A stretch of 64,000 nt of DNA from Rhizobium sp. AAP43 (lineage in GTDB: Bacteria > Pseudomonadota > Alphaproteobacteria > Rhizobiales > Rhizobiaceae), in assembly GCF_001296045.1 (NCBI RefSeq), contig NZ_LJHS01000045.1:1-64000 (forward strand), read 5' to 3'. Under the pieces are notes generated by a model. That model had not been told where the DNA came from. It was given only the letters and a program-made list of their open reading frames with translations, and ran no database searches. Below, piece after piece: positions 1-9,353 of this stretch; position 1 is the stretch's first letter, and every line of letters begins with the position of its first letter. The translations under genes and the position numbers were made by a program.

Positions 1-52
1 ACACCAGATTTTCATTCTGGGAAGAGGGGTTCGACTCCCCTAGGGCGTGCCA
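1..52 (+). tRNA. tRNA-Glu (anticodon TTC), 5' part cut by window edge
   Basis: The anticodon stem CCAGA/TCTGG (4-8 with 16-20) encloses the loop TTTTCAT, which gives anticodon TTC at 11-13. It is followed by a T arm with AGGGG/CCCCT around TTCGACT, an acceptor strand AGGGCGT, discriminator G and an encoded CCA ending at 52. The D arm and 5' acceptor strand lie before the window. It converges on recJ. Confidence 0.9.
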
Positions 53-70
53 CTTCCAATTTCCTTCTCG

Positions 71-1885
71 TCAGGCAATCAATTTCGTTCCCGCGGCATC
101 AAGCACGCGGAACTGGACCCGACGGTTGCCCTGCCATTGGTCGGCGCTCAGATTGCCAGCGACATGGATCTGGTTACCCTTGTTGTTCATGAGAAAACGA
201 CCCAAGTCCGTCTCGGCTGCGCGGAAGGCGATGCCGTCGAGACGGCTACCGTCCATGCTCTCCAGCGTAATCTTGATGTGTGTGGTACCAACGGGCCGAA
301 CATCGCGCAGACGGTGCAGTGGCACAGCAAAGACCGGCTGCGGATGACCGGAACCGAACGGGCCTGCCGATTCGAGCTGATCGACCAGTGCCAGCGTCGC
401 TCCGGATGCCCCGATTGCTCCGTCAATTTTGAGCGTCTGATTAGCCGCGAGGGCGGACACCTGCGTCATGGCCTGCTCGTCAAAAAAGGCGCGAAGCCGC
501 CCAAGATTGGTACGCTCCACGGTCAAGCCTGCCGCCATGGCATGGCCGCCGCCCTTGAGCAGCAAGCCCTCATCAACAGCGGCCCGCACCATACGCCCAA
601 GATCGAAGCCGCTGATCGAGCGGCCGGAGCCTGTCCCTTTGCCGAGCGGATCCAAGGCGATCGCAAAGGCCGGGCGCTTGAATTTTTCTTTGAGTCGCGC
701 GGCAAGCAGGCCGACGATCCCCGGATGCCACTGCTCCTTGGCCGTGACGATAACGGCCGCGCGTTCGCCGGACCCATATTCGGCCATGGCCTCTGCCTCG
801 GCCTCGGCCAGCATCACCGCTTCCATCGCCTGTCGCTCGCGGTTGAGTTCATCCAGCTTGGCTGCGATCTCCTCCGCCTGCCCGGCGTCGTCAAGTGTCA
901 GCAACCGGCTGCCGAGGGCAGCATCGCCGATTCGGCCACCGGCATTGATTCTGGGACCAACCAGAAATCCGAAATGGTAGGGAGTGACTGGCCCGCCGAT
1001 GCCAGCCACACGCAAGAGCGCGGCAAGGCCAGCATTGTTCTGATGGCGGGCAGCGATTAGCCCTTTCGTCACATAAGCGCGGTTGAGGCCCTTCAGTGGC
1101 ACCACATCACACACGGTCGCCAGCGCCACGAGATCAAGCCAGGCCAGGAGATCGAGCGAGCGCGCATAAGGGTGCCCCGCCTCGCGAAGGTGTCTCAGCG
1201 AAGCGACCAGAACCATGAATACAACACCGGCGGCGCAGAGATGCCCCTGCCCCGACAGGTCATCCTCCCTGTTCGGATTGACCAGAGCGTGACAGACCGG
1301 CATTTCGTGGCCCATCTGGTGGTGATCGATTACAACAACATCCACACCGCGCCGCTCTGCCGCGCCGAGCGCCTCAATACTGGTCGAGCCGCAGTCAACC
1401 GTGATCAGCAGATCCGCGCCCCGGTCGATCAATTGGTCGATGGCCGCTGCATTCGGGCCGTAACCTTCAAAGATGCGGTCGGGAATATAGATTTCCGCTT
1501 CGACGCCGAAATGGCTGAGGAACCGGTACATCAGCGCAGACGACGCGGCACCATCCACGTCATAGTCGCCAAAGATCGCCACTCTCTGCTTCTTATCGAT
1601 CGCCAATGCGATGCGGCTTGCCGCCTTATCGCAATCTGTCAGCTTTGATGGATCGGGCATGAGATTGCGGATCGTCGGATCAAGGAAGGTGGGTGCATCG
1701 TCGACACCGACACCTCGACCGGCGAGAACGCGGGCCACGAGTTCCGGGATCCCATGCAACTGGCTGATGGCCAACGCCCTGTTTTCACCGGCCTGATCGG
1801 TGCGCGACATCCATCGCTGACCGCTTGCGGATTGCTCGACACCCAGGAATGCGCGTTGGACGGGATCTACCGGTTGCGTCGACAT
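71..1885 (-). CDS. recJ: Single-stranded-DNA-specific 5'-3' exonuclease RecJ
   Basis: RecJ degrades single-stranded DNA 5' to 3' in recombination (RecF pathway) and mismatch repair. The 604-residue protein shows the DHH-family signatures in order: a GDYDVDGA motif near residue 110, a VDCGS motif, and VIDHH in motif III, followed by the DHHA1 region with GGGHAMAAG. Length fits the family. I chose the ATG at 1885, 13 codons inside the longest frame, because GGAAGG lies 5 bases upstream and the protein then starts MSTQPVDPVQRAF, as rhizobial RecJ proteins do. It is transcribed toward the tRNA-Glu gene with no visible terminator between them. Confidence 0.95.
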   Translation of the reverse strand: MSTQPVDPVQRAFLGVEQSASGQRWMSRTDQAGENRALAISQLHGIPELVARVLAGRGVGVDDAPTFLDPTIRNLMPDPSKLTDCDKAASRIALAIDKKQRVAIFGDYDVDGAASSALMYRFLSHFGVEAEIYIPDRIFEGYGPNAAAIDQLIDRGADLLITVDCGSTSIEALGAAERRGVDVVVIDHHQMGHEMPVCHALVNPNREDDLSGQGHLCAAGVVFMVLVASLRHLREAGHPYARSLDLLAWLDLVALATVCDVVPLKGLNRAYVTKGLIAARHQNNAGLAALLRVAGIGGPVTPYHFGFLVGPRINAGGRIGDAALGSRLLTLDDAGQAEEIAAKLDELNRERQAMEAVMLAEAEAEAMAEYGSGERAAVIVTAKEQWHPGIVGLLAARLKEKFKRPAFAIALDPLGKGTGSGRSISGFDLGRMVRAAVDEGLLLKGGGHAMAAGLTVERTNLGRLRAFFDEQAMTQVSALAANQTLKIDGAIGASGATLALVDQLESAGPFGSGHPQPVFAVPLHRLRDVRPVGTTHIKITLESMDGSRLDGIAFRAAETDLGRFLMNNKGNQIHVAGNLSADQWQGNRRVQFRVLDAAGTKLIA

Positions 1886-2037
1886 GCCTGCCTTCCGGGC
1901 GACCATGCGCGGCCATGCCCTCACTCGATCAATGGACTTGAGCGGCCGTCAATGACGGCCAGCTCTCTCCTTCTATAGAGATCGGACAGAATCGCCAGTG
2001 GCCTCGCAGCTCTCTCCGCAAGCCTCGGGAATAGAGA

Positions 2038-2238
2038 TTAGGAAAAAAGCCAGGCGACGAGCACGAAGGGAAGCATCATAATGAGCGCCAGTGTCAGCAA
2101 TTGGAGCCAGCCTGTCGTGCCCTCAAGGTCGGAGTTCGCACTATCATGTGCACCCGCTTCAGCGCCCGCATCATGGCGAGCGCTTCGCAATTCCCCCGAT
2201 CGATCGATGACATGAGCACGGCTGCTACCGCTGATCAT
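2038..2238 (-). CDS. Small predicted membrane protein, unknown function
   Basis: This 66-residue frame has a strong ribosome-binding site (GGAGGGG, 7 bases before the ATG). It has a polar N-terminal half and one hydrophobic C-terminal helix of about 20 residues (from LQLLTLALI to the end), the layout of a tail-anchored or single-pass protein. I recognise no family. It sits between hom and recJ on the same strand. The good ribosome-binding site and membrane helix argue for a real gene; the short length and absence of known relatives argue for caution. Confidence 0.5.
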   Translation of the reverse strand: MISGSSRAHVIDRSGELRSARHDAGAEAGAHDSANSDLEGTTGWLQLLTLALIMMLPFVLVAWLFS

Positions 2239-2392
2239 TCTGGAACCCCTCCCAAGAATCCATATGATGCTGTCAGCCTAGCCGAGTCCGGTCCTTTTGG
2301 CGAGCACTACCTATCGGCGCAAGTGATGCGGTCGACCCGCCAGTTCTGGCGGTCTGATCGGTCCGGGTCAACCTTGGTAAGAGATTATCGCC

Positions 2393-3712
2393 TCAGCCTT
2401 TCGGCCGCTCGATCCGGATAACCTGCGGTTCACCAATGAGGTAGCCCTCGCCCTTGATGGCGCCGACGGCCTTGCGGACCGCACTCTCCATCGTGGCATG
2501 GGTGACCAGGATGATCGTCTGCGGCCGGTCGGCTGTCGCAGGTTCCTTGGCGTGCTGGACGATCGATTCGAGCGAAATGGCGTTTTCCGCCATACGCGTC
2601 GCGATGCTGGCAAAAACGCCGGTGCGATCCTGGACCGTCAGGCGGATGAAATAGCCACCTTCATGGCTTTGCATTTCAGCTTGCCGGTAAGCGTCGAGAA
2701 GATGGGCGGGACGCCCGAGAACTGGCACGTTCTGAGCGCCTGGACGGCTCTTGGCAATATCGGTGACGTCGCCCAGGACAGCCGAGGCCGTGGCGTTACC
2801 ACCGGCACCCGGACCAACCATCAGCAGTTCTCCGAGAATGTCCGATTCCAGTGCCACGGCATTGGTGACACCATCGACCTGCGCAATCACCGAATCATGC
2901 GGCACCATGGTCGGGTGAACCCGCTGTTCGATGCCGCTTTCGGTTTTTTGCGCCACGCCGAGAAGCTTGATGCGATAGCCGAGATCGGCCGCAGCATGGA
3001 TATCCTCGATCGAGATATTGGTGATGCCTTCAAGATAGATCTGGTCGGCTGCGATTTCGCAGCCAAAGGCGAGCGTCGTCAGGATCGACAGCTTGTGTGC
3101 CGTGTCGTTGCCTTCGATATCGAAGCTCGGATCGGCTTCGGCATAACCCAAGCGCTGCGCTTCCTTGAGGCAATCGGCAAACGACAACCCTTCGCGCTCC
3201 ATCCGGGTCAGGATGTAATTGCAGGTGCCGTTCATGATCCCGTAGATGCGGGAGAAATTGTTGCCGGTCAGCGACTCGCGCAGCGTCTTGATCACCGGAA
3301 TACCACCGGCGACAGCGGCCTCATAGTTCAGAAGGCAGCCCTTGGCCTCGGCAAGCTTGGCGAGCTCGACGCCATGGCGCGACAGCAGCGCCTTGTTGGC
3401 CGTTACGACATGCAGGCCACGGGTGAGCGCTGTCCGGACCGACTGTTCAGCCGCCCCTTCCGCGCCACCGACGAGTTCGACAAAGACGTCGATGTCCGCC
3501 GTCTCAGCCATCGTTACCGGATCGTCGAACCAAAGGATGCCATCCATCGCAATGCCGCGATCCTTCGTCTTGTCGCGTGCCGAAACCGCCGTGACAATGA
3601 TCGGACGGCCGCAGGCGACCGTGAGTGCGTTCGAACGCTGATGAAGGATACGGACGAGCGAGGCGCCGACGGTTCCGAGACCCGCCACGCCGATTTTGAG
3701 GGCATCAGCCAT
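2393..3712 (-). CDS. hom: Homoserine dehydrogenase
   Basis: It reduces aspartate semialdehyde to homoserine with NAD(P)H, the branch step to threonine and methionine. The 439-residue protein has an N-terminal Rossmann motif GLGTVG (residues 11-16), the conserved substrate-region motifs AAVAGGIPVI and GIMNGTCNYIL, and a C-terminal ACT domain starting around GGYFIRLTV that usually gives feedback control by threonine. Length and domain order match the monofunctional enzyme. The start has AGGA upstream. The aminotransferase gene lies 61 bases upstream on the same strand, so the two are probably co-transcribed. Confidence 0.95.
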   Translation of the reverse strand: MADALKIGVAGLGTVGASLVRILHQRSNALTVACGRPIIVTAVSARDKTKDRGIAMDGILWFDDPVTMAETADIDVFVELVGGAEGAAEQSVRTALTRGLHVVTANKALLSRHGVELAKLAEAKGCLLNYEAAVAGGIPVIKTLRESLTGNNFSRIYGIMNGTCNYILTRMEREGLSFADCLKEAQRLGYAEADPSFDIEGNDTAHKLSILTTLAFGCEIAADQIYLEGITNISIEDIHAAADLGYRIKLLGVAQKTESGIEQRVHPTMVPHDSVIAQVDGVTNAVALESDILGELLMVGPGAGGNATASAVLGDVTDIAKSRPGAQNVPVLGRPAHLLDAYRQAEMQSHEGGYFIRLTVQDRTGVFASIATRMAENAISLESIVQHAKEPATADRPQTIILVTHATMESAVRKAVGAIKGEGYLIGEPQVIRIERPKG

Positions 3713-3773
3713 GAGGCATTCCTGAAAGTTCTGTAGGTGGGACAGGCGGTCGGCAACGACCGCCCGGTAAGAC

Positions 3774-5000
3774 TCAACGATGGGCGTTGAGCGAGATCAC
3801 GTTGTGCATGGTCTCGTCAGCCGTCGAGAGGAACTTCTTGATGTTGCGCGCGGCCTGACGAATGCGGTGTTCGTTCTCAACCAGCGCGAGACGGACATAT
3901 TCGTCGCCCATTTCGCCAAAGCCAATGCCCGGAGCCACCGCGACATCAGCCTTCTCGACCAACAGCTTGGAAAATTCCAGGCTGCCGAGATGACGGAATT
4001 TCTCCGGGATCTTTGCCCAGGCAAACATGGTTGCGGCCGGCGGCGGCACTTCAAAACCGGCCTTGCCGAAGCTTTCGACCATGACGTCACGGCGACGCTT
4101 GTAGACGCTGCGCACTTCGGCGATGTCGGTGCCGTCGCCGTTCAATGCATGGGTCGCGGCCACCTGGATCGGGGTGAAGGCGCCGTAGTCGAGGTAGGAC
4201 TTCACGCGCGTGAGCGCTGCGATCAGACGCTCGTTGCCGACGGCAAAGCCCATGCGCCATCCCGGCATCGAGAAGGTCTTGGACATCGAGGTGAACTCGA
4301 CGGCGACGTCCATTGCGCCCGGAACCTCAAGCACCGACGGCGGCGGATTGTTGTCGTCGAAATAGATTTCAGAATAGGCCAGATCCGAGAGCACGATGAT
4401 ATCGTGCTTCTTCGCGAAGGCGATGACATCCTTGTAGAAGTCAAGGCTTGCAACACGCGCTGTCGGGTTCGACGGATAGTTGACGATCAGCGCCAGCGGC
4501 TTTGGAATCGAGTGACGCACGGCGCGCTCAAGCGGCGGGAAGAAAGTCTCGTCCGGCTCGATCGGGATCGACCGGATAACGCCGCCCGTCATCAGGAAGC
4601 CAAAGGCGTGAATGGGATAGGTCGGGTTCGGGCAGAGGATCACGTCGCCCGGCGCGGTGATGGCCTGCGCCATGTTGGCGAAGCCTTCCTTCGATCCGAG
4701 CGTGGCAACGACCTGTGTGTCCGGATTGAGCTTCACGTTGAAGCGGCGGGCATAATAGGCGGCCTGGGCGCGGCGAAGGCCGGGAATGCCCTTGGACGAA
4801 GAGTAACGGTGCGTGCGAGGGTCCTGGACCACTTCGCAGAGCTTGTCGACGATCGCCTGCGGGGTCGGCAGGTCGGGATTGCCCATGCCGAGATCGATGA
4901 TGTCGGCGCCACCGGCTCGGGCGCTGGCCTTCAGACGGTTGACCTGTTCGAAAACATAAGGCGGCAGCCGCCGAACTTTGTGAAACTCTTCCATCTTCAA
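3774..5000 (-). CDS. PLP-dependent aminotransferase (LL-diaminopimelate / alanine aminotransferase type)
   Basis: This is a class I/II fold-type I aminotransferase of 408 residues. Visible features are NYPSNPT (174-180), the phosphate-site aspartate in LSDLAYSE (Asp206) and the PLP-binding lysine in SMSKTFSMPGWRMGF (Lys241). Close rhizobial relatives are labelled LL-diaminopimelate aminotransferase or AlaC-type alanine aminotransferase, and the sequence alone does not settle the substrate. Its position directly before hom suits a role in aspartate-family or alanine metabolism. ATG 5000 starts MKMEEFHKVRRLPPYVF, typical of the family. Confidence 0.88.
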   Translation of the reverse strand: MKMEEFHKVRRLPPYVFEQVNRLKASARAGGADIIDLGMGNPDLPTPQAIVDKLCEVVQDPRTHRYSSSKGIPGLRRAQAAYYARRFNVKLNPDTQVVATLGSKEGFANMAQAITAPGDVILCPNPTYPIHAFGFLMTGGVIRSIPIEPDETFFPPLERAVRHSIPKPLALIVNYPSNPTARVASLDFYKDVIAFAKKHDIIVLSDLAYSEIYFDDNNPPPSVLEVPGAMDVAVEFTSMSKTFSMPGWRMGFAVGNERLIAALTRVKSYLDYGAFTPIQVAATHALNGDGTDIAEVRSVYKRRRDVMVESFGKAGFEVPPPAATMFAWAKIPEKFRHLGSLEFSKLLVEKADVAVAPGIGFGEMGDEYVRLALVENEHRIRQAARNIKKFLSTADETMHNVISLNAHR

Positions 5001-5222
5001 CCCCTGAAACTGCGCGAATGCTGTTCGCCGCAGGCGGGTTCGTTCTCGCCAGTGATCACGCGCTCCGCAACGAACCGCAGAACCGAAGTCGCGTTAGTGT
5101 ATACCCGTTACAGCGCTGCCATCTAATCGTGTCGCAAATCCGGTCGAAAGGCCGGGATCAGCAGGAAAAAGCGCTGTTTCAACATTCGCTGCTTTGCGGA
5201 AAAATCACGCGAAGCGCAAGTC

Positions 5223-5621
5223 TTAATTGGCGATCTCGGCCTGGGTCTCAGCCCCGTGTCCAGCCGCCAAGCGTCGAAGCTCGACGAGCCGGCGCTGATA
5301 TTCGGCCTCGGTGATCGTGCCGGCCTTCCTCGCGGTCGACAGAGCGGTCAGGCGCTGCTGCAGAGCCGACGCCTCCTCGTTGTTCATCTGGACGCTCGCA
5401 GCCGTCAGTGACCCGGAGAAATTCGGATAGCCGTCCGGATAAGTGGGACGCTGTGTCGGGGCCTTCGGCTGGTCCTCGTCTTCGACCGTGACTTCCAACG
5501 CGGTGGACATTGGATTGGGCGCAGGCGGGGCCGACTGGCAGCCGGAACCGGCAAGCGCGATCACACCAACAACAAGGAGGGCAGACCGTGTCCGGTCCCA
5601 TTCACTCAGAAAGCTTTTCAC
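5223..5621 (-). CDS. Small predicted lipoprotein with SHOCT-like C-terminus
   Basis: From the GTG at 5621 (GAGG about 5 bases upstream) the protein has 132 residues. It has a short charged start, a hydrophobic stretch and a lipobox LAGSGC with the lipidated cysteine near residue 28. The middle is proline-rich and low-complexity. The C-terminal 35 residues (LSTARKAGTITEAEYQRRL) resemble the short oligomerisation SHOCT motif. Longer frames starting at 5753 would put 44 extra residues before the signal peptide, which makes no sense for a lipoprotein. It is divergent from phaC. Function is unknown; outer-membrane or periplasmic location is inferred. Confidence 0.65.
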   Translation of the reverse strand: MKSFLSEWDRTRSALLVVGVIALAGSGCQSAPPAPNPMSTALEVTVEDEDQPKAPTQRPTYPDGYPNFSGSLTAASVQMNNEEASALQQRLTALSTARKAGTITEAEYQRRLVELRRLAAGHGAETQAEIAN

Positions 5622-5784
5622 ATCAGCCTCGGTCCGCCGCATCCTTGCGGCAAATTCTGTCATAGCAGCGCATCCGGCATGACCGTTCTCATAAAGACTA
5701 TGCGCCAATCGCTGGAACTTGTAGTCGTTTTCGGGCAGGATAGGCAAATACAAAAGATATCAGAAGAATGGTCTGGGGGAGGTC

Positions 5785-7617
5785 ATGGACAGCACGCGCG
5801 AACACACCGACAGCGGCGCCGCCTTCGATCCCAAGCTGATCGAACCCTATATCGTCAAAGACCCGCAGGCACTGGCAATCAACGCGGCCAAGGCTCTGGA
5901 AAACCTTGGCAAGGCCGCATCCGTCTGGCTGAAGCCGCGCGAAAGCGGCGAGATCATCGACCCCGTGGGCGAGCCGGTGACCGAACTCACACGCACCTTG
6001 GGCAAGGTGGCCGAATACTGGATGTCCGACCCCAAGCGGACGCTCGAAGCCCAGACGCATCTGCTGAACGCCGTGTTTGGCGTCTGGAGCCGGTCACTTG
6101 CCCGATTCGCAGCACCGGAGGTGCCCGTCCCGGATCCGCTGCCGAAGGACAAGCGCTTCTCCGACGAGGATTGGGAGCGCAATCCCTTCTTTGACTTCCT
6201 GCGCCAGACCTATGTCGTGCTGTCGCAGTGGGCCGAAAAGATGGTCGACGAGGCCCAAGGCTTGGATGAACACACCAGACACAAGGCTGCCTTTTACGTT
6301 CGGCAAATCACCGCGGCGATGTCCCCCGCCAATTTCGTTGCGACCAATCCTCAGCTCTATCGTGAGACGGTAGCGAGCAACGGCGCCAATCTCGTCAAGG
6401 GCATGCAGATGCTCGCCGAAGACATTGAAGCCGGCGGTGGCGACCTCAAAATGCGCCAAACCGACAACAGCAAATTCGCCGTCGGCATCAACATGGCCGT
6501 GACACCGGGGAAGGTGATTGCCCAGAGCGATATCTGTGAGGTCATCCAGTACGAAGCGACGACCGAGACGGTGTTGAAGCGCCCTCTCCTCATCTGCCCG
6601 CCCTGGATCAACAAGTTCTACATCCTTGATCTCAACCCGCAGAAAAGCTTCATCAAGTGGTGTGTGGACCAGGGGCACACGGTCTTCGTCATATCCTGGG
6701 TTAATCCCGATGAGCGACACGCAGACAAGGGTTGGGAAGCCTATATTCGTGAGGGCGTCGATTTCGCGCTCGATACCGTGGAAAAGGCGACCGGGGAGAA
6801 ACAGGTCAACGCGATCGGCTACTGCGTCGGGGGAACACTGCTTGCGGCGGCACTGGCGCTGCATGCGCAGGAAAACAATAAGCGAATTGCAAGTGCAACG
6901 CTATTTACGACGCAAGTCGACTTTACCTATGCCGGCGACCTGAAGGTCTTTGTCGATGAGGGCCAGCTGACATCGCTCGAAGCCCGAATGCAGGAGAGTG
7001 GCTACCTGGACGGCTCGAAAATGGCGTCGGCCTTCAACATGCTGCGCGCCTCGGAACTGATCTGGCCCTATTTCGTCAACAACTACCTGAAGGGCCAGGA
7101 TCCGATGCCCTTCGACCTTCTCTTCTGGAACTCCGATTCGACCCGAATGGCCGCAGCGAACCACTCCTTCTATCTGCGCAATTGCTACCTCAACAACACG
7201 CTTAGCCACGGCAAGATGCAGCTGGCCGGCAAAACCCTGTCGCTGAAGGATGTAAGGATCCCGATCTATAATCTGGCAACCCGTGAGGACCACATAGCGC
7301 CGGCGAAATCTGTTTTCGTTGGTAGCAGCCTGTTTGGCGGACCAGTCGATTTCGTCCTCGCCGGCTCTGGTCACATCGCCGGCGTCGTCAATCCGCCGGA
7401 TAAAAACAAGTATCAGTTCTGGACCAACGGCTCGGCTGTCGGCAGCTATGAGGACTGGCTTGCCGAAGCGAAAGAGACTACCGGTTCCTGGTGGCCCCAC
7501 TGGCAGATGTGGATAGAAGCGCTCGACGACGCCCGCGTTCCAGCCAGAGCGCCAGGGGGCGGTGCACTCAATGCGATTGCCGATGCGCCGGGCGCCTATG
7601 TCATGGCCCGGGTCTGA
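5785..7617 (+). CDS. phaC: Class I poly(3-hydroxyalkanoate) synthase PhaC
   Basis: It polymerises 3-hydroxybutyryl-CoA into the storage polymer PHB on the granule surface. The 610-residue protein has the class I N-terminal region and an alpha/beta hydrolase core. The lipase-like box is GYCVGG with nucleophile Cys347, and the rest of the triad is Asp502 (ATREDHIAP) and His530 (GSGHIAGV). GGGGGAGGTC directly before the ATG is a very strong ribosome-binding site. It is divergent from the lipoprotein gene; sfsA begins 12 bases after its stop. The aminotransferase/phaC proximity is seen in other rhizobia. Confidence 0.96.
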   Translation: MDSTREHTDSGAAFDPKLIEPYIVKDPQALAINAAKALENLGKAASVWLKPRESGEIIDPVGEPVTELTRTLGKVAEYWMSDPKRTLEAQTHLLNAVFGVWSRSLARFAAPEVPVPDPLPKDKRFSDEDWERNPFFDFLRQTYVVLSQWAEKMVDEAQGLDEHTRHKAAFYVRQITAAMSPANFVATNPQLYRETVASNGANLVKGMQMLAEDIEAGGGDLKMRQTDNSKFAVGINMAVTPGKVIAQSDICEVIQYEATTETVLKRPLLICPPWINKFYILDLNPQKSFIKWCVDQGHTVFVISWVNPDERHADKGWEAYIREGVDFALDTVEKATGEKQVNAIGYCVGGTLLAAALALHAQENNKRIASATLFTTQVDFTYAGDLKVFVDEGQLTSLEARMQESGYLDGSKMASAFNMLRASELIWPYFVNNYLKGQDPMPFDLLFWNSDSTRMAAANHSFYLRNCYLNNTLSHGKMQLAGKTLSLKDVRIPIYNLATREDHIAPAKSVFVGSSLFGGPVDFVLAGSGHIAGVVNPPDKNKYQFWTNGSAVGSYEDWLAEAKETTGSWWPHWQMWIEALDDARVPARAPGGGALNAIADAPGAYVMARV

Positions 7618-7629
7618 GGTCGCAACAGC

Positions 7630-8364
7630 TTGCGGTTCCACCCTGCCCTGGTTCCTGCGGTCCTTGTTCGCCGCTACAAACGCTTTCTGTTCGATGCGGT
7701 CCTTGATGATGGCACGCAGATCACCGGATTCTGCCCGAATACCGGTTCCATGCTCGGATTGACGACCCCTGGCTCCCGGATCTGGTTGTCCGATCATCAG
7801 GGATCTGACCGCAAGCATCGCTACGCCTTTGAGATCATCGAGGCTGATGGCACGATGGTCGGCGTGCATGCTGCAATTGCCAACCGTCTCGCCGAGGAGG
7901 CGATCTCCGCCGGCCTTGTCACTGACCTTGCAAACTATTCCACGCTACGGCGCGAGCAGCGTTATGGTCGCAATTCGAGGGTGGACTTCCTTCTCTCCGC
8001 GACCGGACGGCCGGATGCCTATGTCGAAGTCAAGAACGTGCATTTCACCCGCGAACCGGGACTTGCCGAGTTTCCCGACACGGTGACAACGCGCGGTGCG
8101 CGGCACCTGGAGGAACTCGCCGTGGTATCTGCATCCGGCCAGCGTGCCATCATGCTCTACGTGGTACAAAGGTCAGACTGCAATCGCTTCAGACTGTGCG
8201 GCGATCTTGATCCGGGTTATGCTGCCGCCTTCGCACACGCCATTGCAGCAGGCGTCGAGGTCTATGCCGTCAAATGCCAGGTGAGTGCCGAGGAAATCAG
8301 CCCAACCGGACGCATTGGCATGGACGAGCCTGCCCTTGCTGCATTACAAGCGGCCCGACGGTAA
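7630..8364 (+). CDS. sfsA: SfsA family DNA/RNA nuclease-like protein
   Basis: SfsA was named for sugar fermentation stimulation in E. coli; family members bind DNA and carry a PD-(D/E)XK-like nuclease core. This 244-residue copy has the family motifs FCPNTGSMLGL (around residue 33), YGRNSRVDFLL, and YVEVKNVHFTREPGLAEFPD, where the E-x-K pair supplies nuclease-type residues, then TTRGARHLEEL. The start is a TTG at 7630 with GAGG about 10 bases before; no suitable ATG exists before the conserved region. It follows phaC by 12 bases and precedes map by 19, so an operon is likely. Confidence 0.9.
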   Translation: MRFHPALVPAVLVRRYKRFLFDAVLDDGTQITGFCPNTGSMLGLTTPGSRIWLSDHQGSDRKHRYAFEIIEADGTMVGVHAAIANRLAEEAISAGLVTDLANYSTLRREQRYGRNSRVDFLLSATGRPDAYVEVKNVHFTREPGLAEFPDTVTTRGARHLEELAVVSASGQRAIMLYVVQRSDCNRFRLCGDLDPGYAAAFAHAIAAGVEVYAVKCQVSAEEISPTGRIGMDEPALAALQAARR

Positions 8365-8383
8365 AAAGACGGAAAGCACTCCG

Positions 8384-9211
8384 ATGGTGACATATATCGA
8401 CGCCGCTTCGGCTCCCCTCAAGAATACGGGCGCGATCCGGCTCTACAGCGCTGATGATTTCGAGGGCATGCGGCGGGCATGCCAGCTAACGGCACGCTGC
8501 CTCGATGCGCTGGTGCCGATGGTTCAGCCCGGGGTGACGACTTCGGCCATCGATCGCTTTGTCTTTGAATTCGGCATGGATCACGGCGCCCTGCCGGCGA
8601 CGCTGAACTACCGGGGCTACAAATATTCCGTCTGCACCTCGATCAACCATGTTGTCTGCCACGGCATGCCGGAAGACAAGCCGCTTCGTGACGGCGATAT
8701 CGTCAATATTGACGTCACCTTCCTACTCGACGGCTGGCATGGCGATTCGAGCCGTATGTATCCGGTCGGCCAGGTGAAGCGGGCGGCAGAGCGGCTTATG
8801 GAAGTGACCCATGAATGCCTGATGCGCGGTATCGCTGCGGTGCGCCCCGGCGCCCGGACGGGTGCCATCGGTGAGGCGATCCAGACCTTTGCCGAGGCTG
8901 AGCGCTGCACCGTGGTGCGCGATTTCTGCGGCCATGGCGTCGGCCGCCTGTTCCACGACAGCCCGAACATCCTGCATTACGGCAAGGCCAATGAAGGGCC
9001 GGAAATGCGCGAAGGCATGATCTTCACCATCGAGCCGATGATCAATCTCGGGAAGCCGCATGTGAAGGTTCTTTCGGACGGCTGGACGGCCGTGACCCGC
9101 GACCGCTCGCTCACCGCACAGTACGAACACACAGTCGGCGTAACTGCGACCGGTTGCGAGATCTTCACGCTGTCGCCCGCCGGCCTCGATGCACCTGGCC
9201 TCAATCGCTGA
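8384..9211 (+). CDS. map: Type I methionine aminopeptidase
   Basis: It removes the initiator methionine from nascent proteins with a two-metal centre. The 275-residue protein has the metal ligands in order: two aspartates in NIDVTFLLDGWHGD, the histidine in GHGVGRLFH, and glutamates in TIEPM and QYEHT. I chose the ATG at 8384 because the product then begins MVTYIDAASAPLKNTGAIRL, the normal rhizobial start; the longer frame (from 8285) overlaps the end of sfsA. GGAAAG lies about 8 bases upstream. Confidence 0.95.
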   Translation: MVTYIDAASAPLKNTGAIRLYSADDFEGMRRACQLTARCLDALVPMVQPGVTTSAIDRFVFEFGMDHGALPATLNYRGYKYSVCTSINHVVCHGMPEDKPLRDGDIVNIDVTFLLDGWHGDSSRMYPVGQVKRAAERLMEVTHECLMRGIAAVRPGARTGAIGEAIQTFAEAERCTVVRDFCGHGVGRLFHDSPNILHYGKANEGPEMREGMIFTIEPMINLGKPHVKVLSDGWTAVTRDRSLTAQYEHTVGVTATGCEIFTLSPAGLDAPGLNR

Positions 9212-9353
9212 CCTTCGGCGAACCGAGCCCGTTCCTGCTGTTTGAGGGGACGGGCTTGCGCAACTTACGCTTGCGCTGACCGCAAGTCATGGCAGAATAC
9301 CGGTGCGGCGGCGAGCGCTGCGCGACCAAAGTGGTCGAAGCCGGGACCGAGAG

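Noticed and set aside
2498-3736. A 412-codon plus-strand frame opposite hom
   Set aside because: Antisense artefact inside a well-supported gene.
9226-9257. Hairpin AGCCCGTTCC / GGGACGGGCTT after map
   Set aside because: Stem without a T-run; may be a weak terminator but not enough to list.
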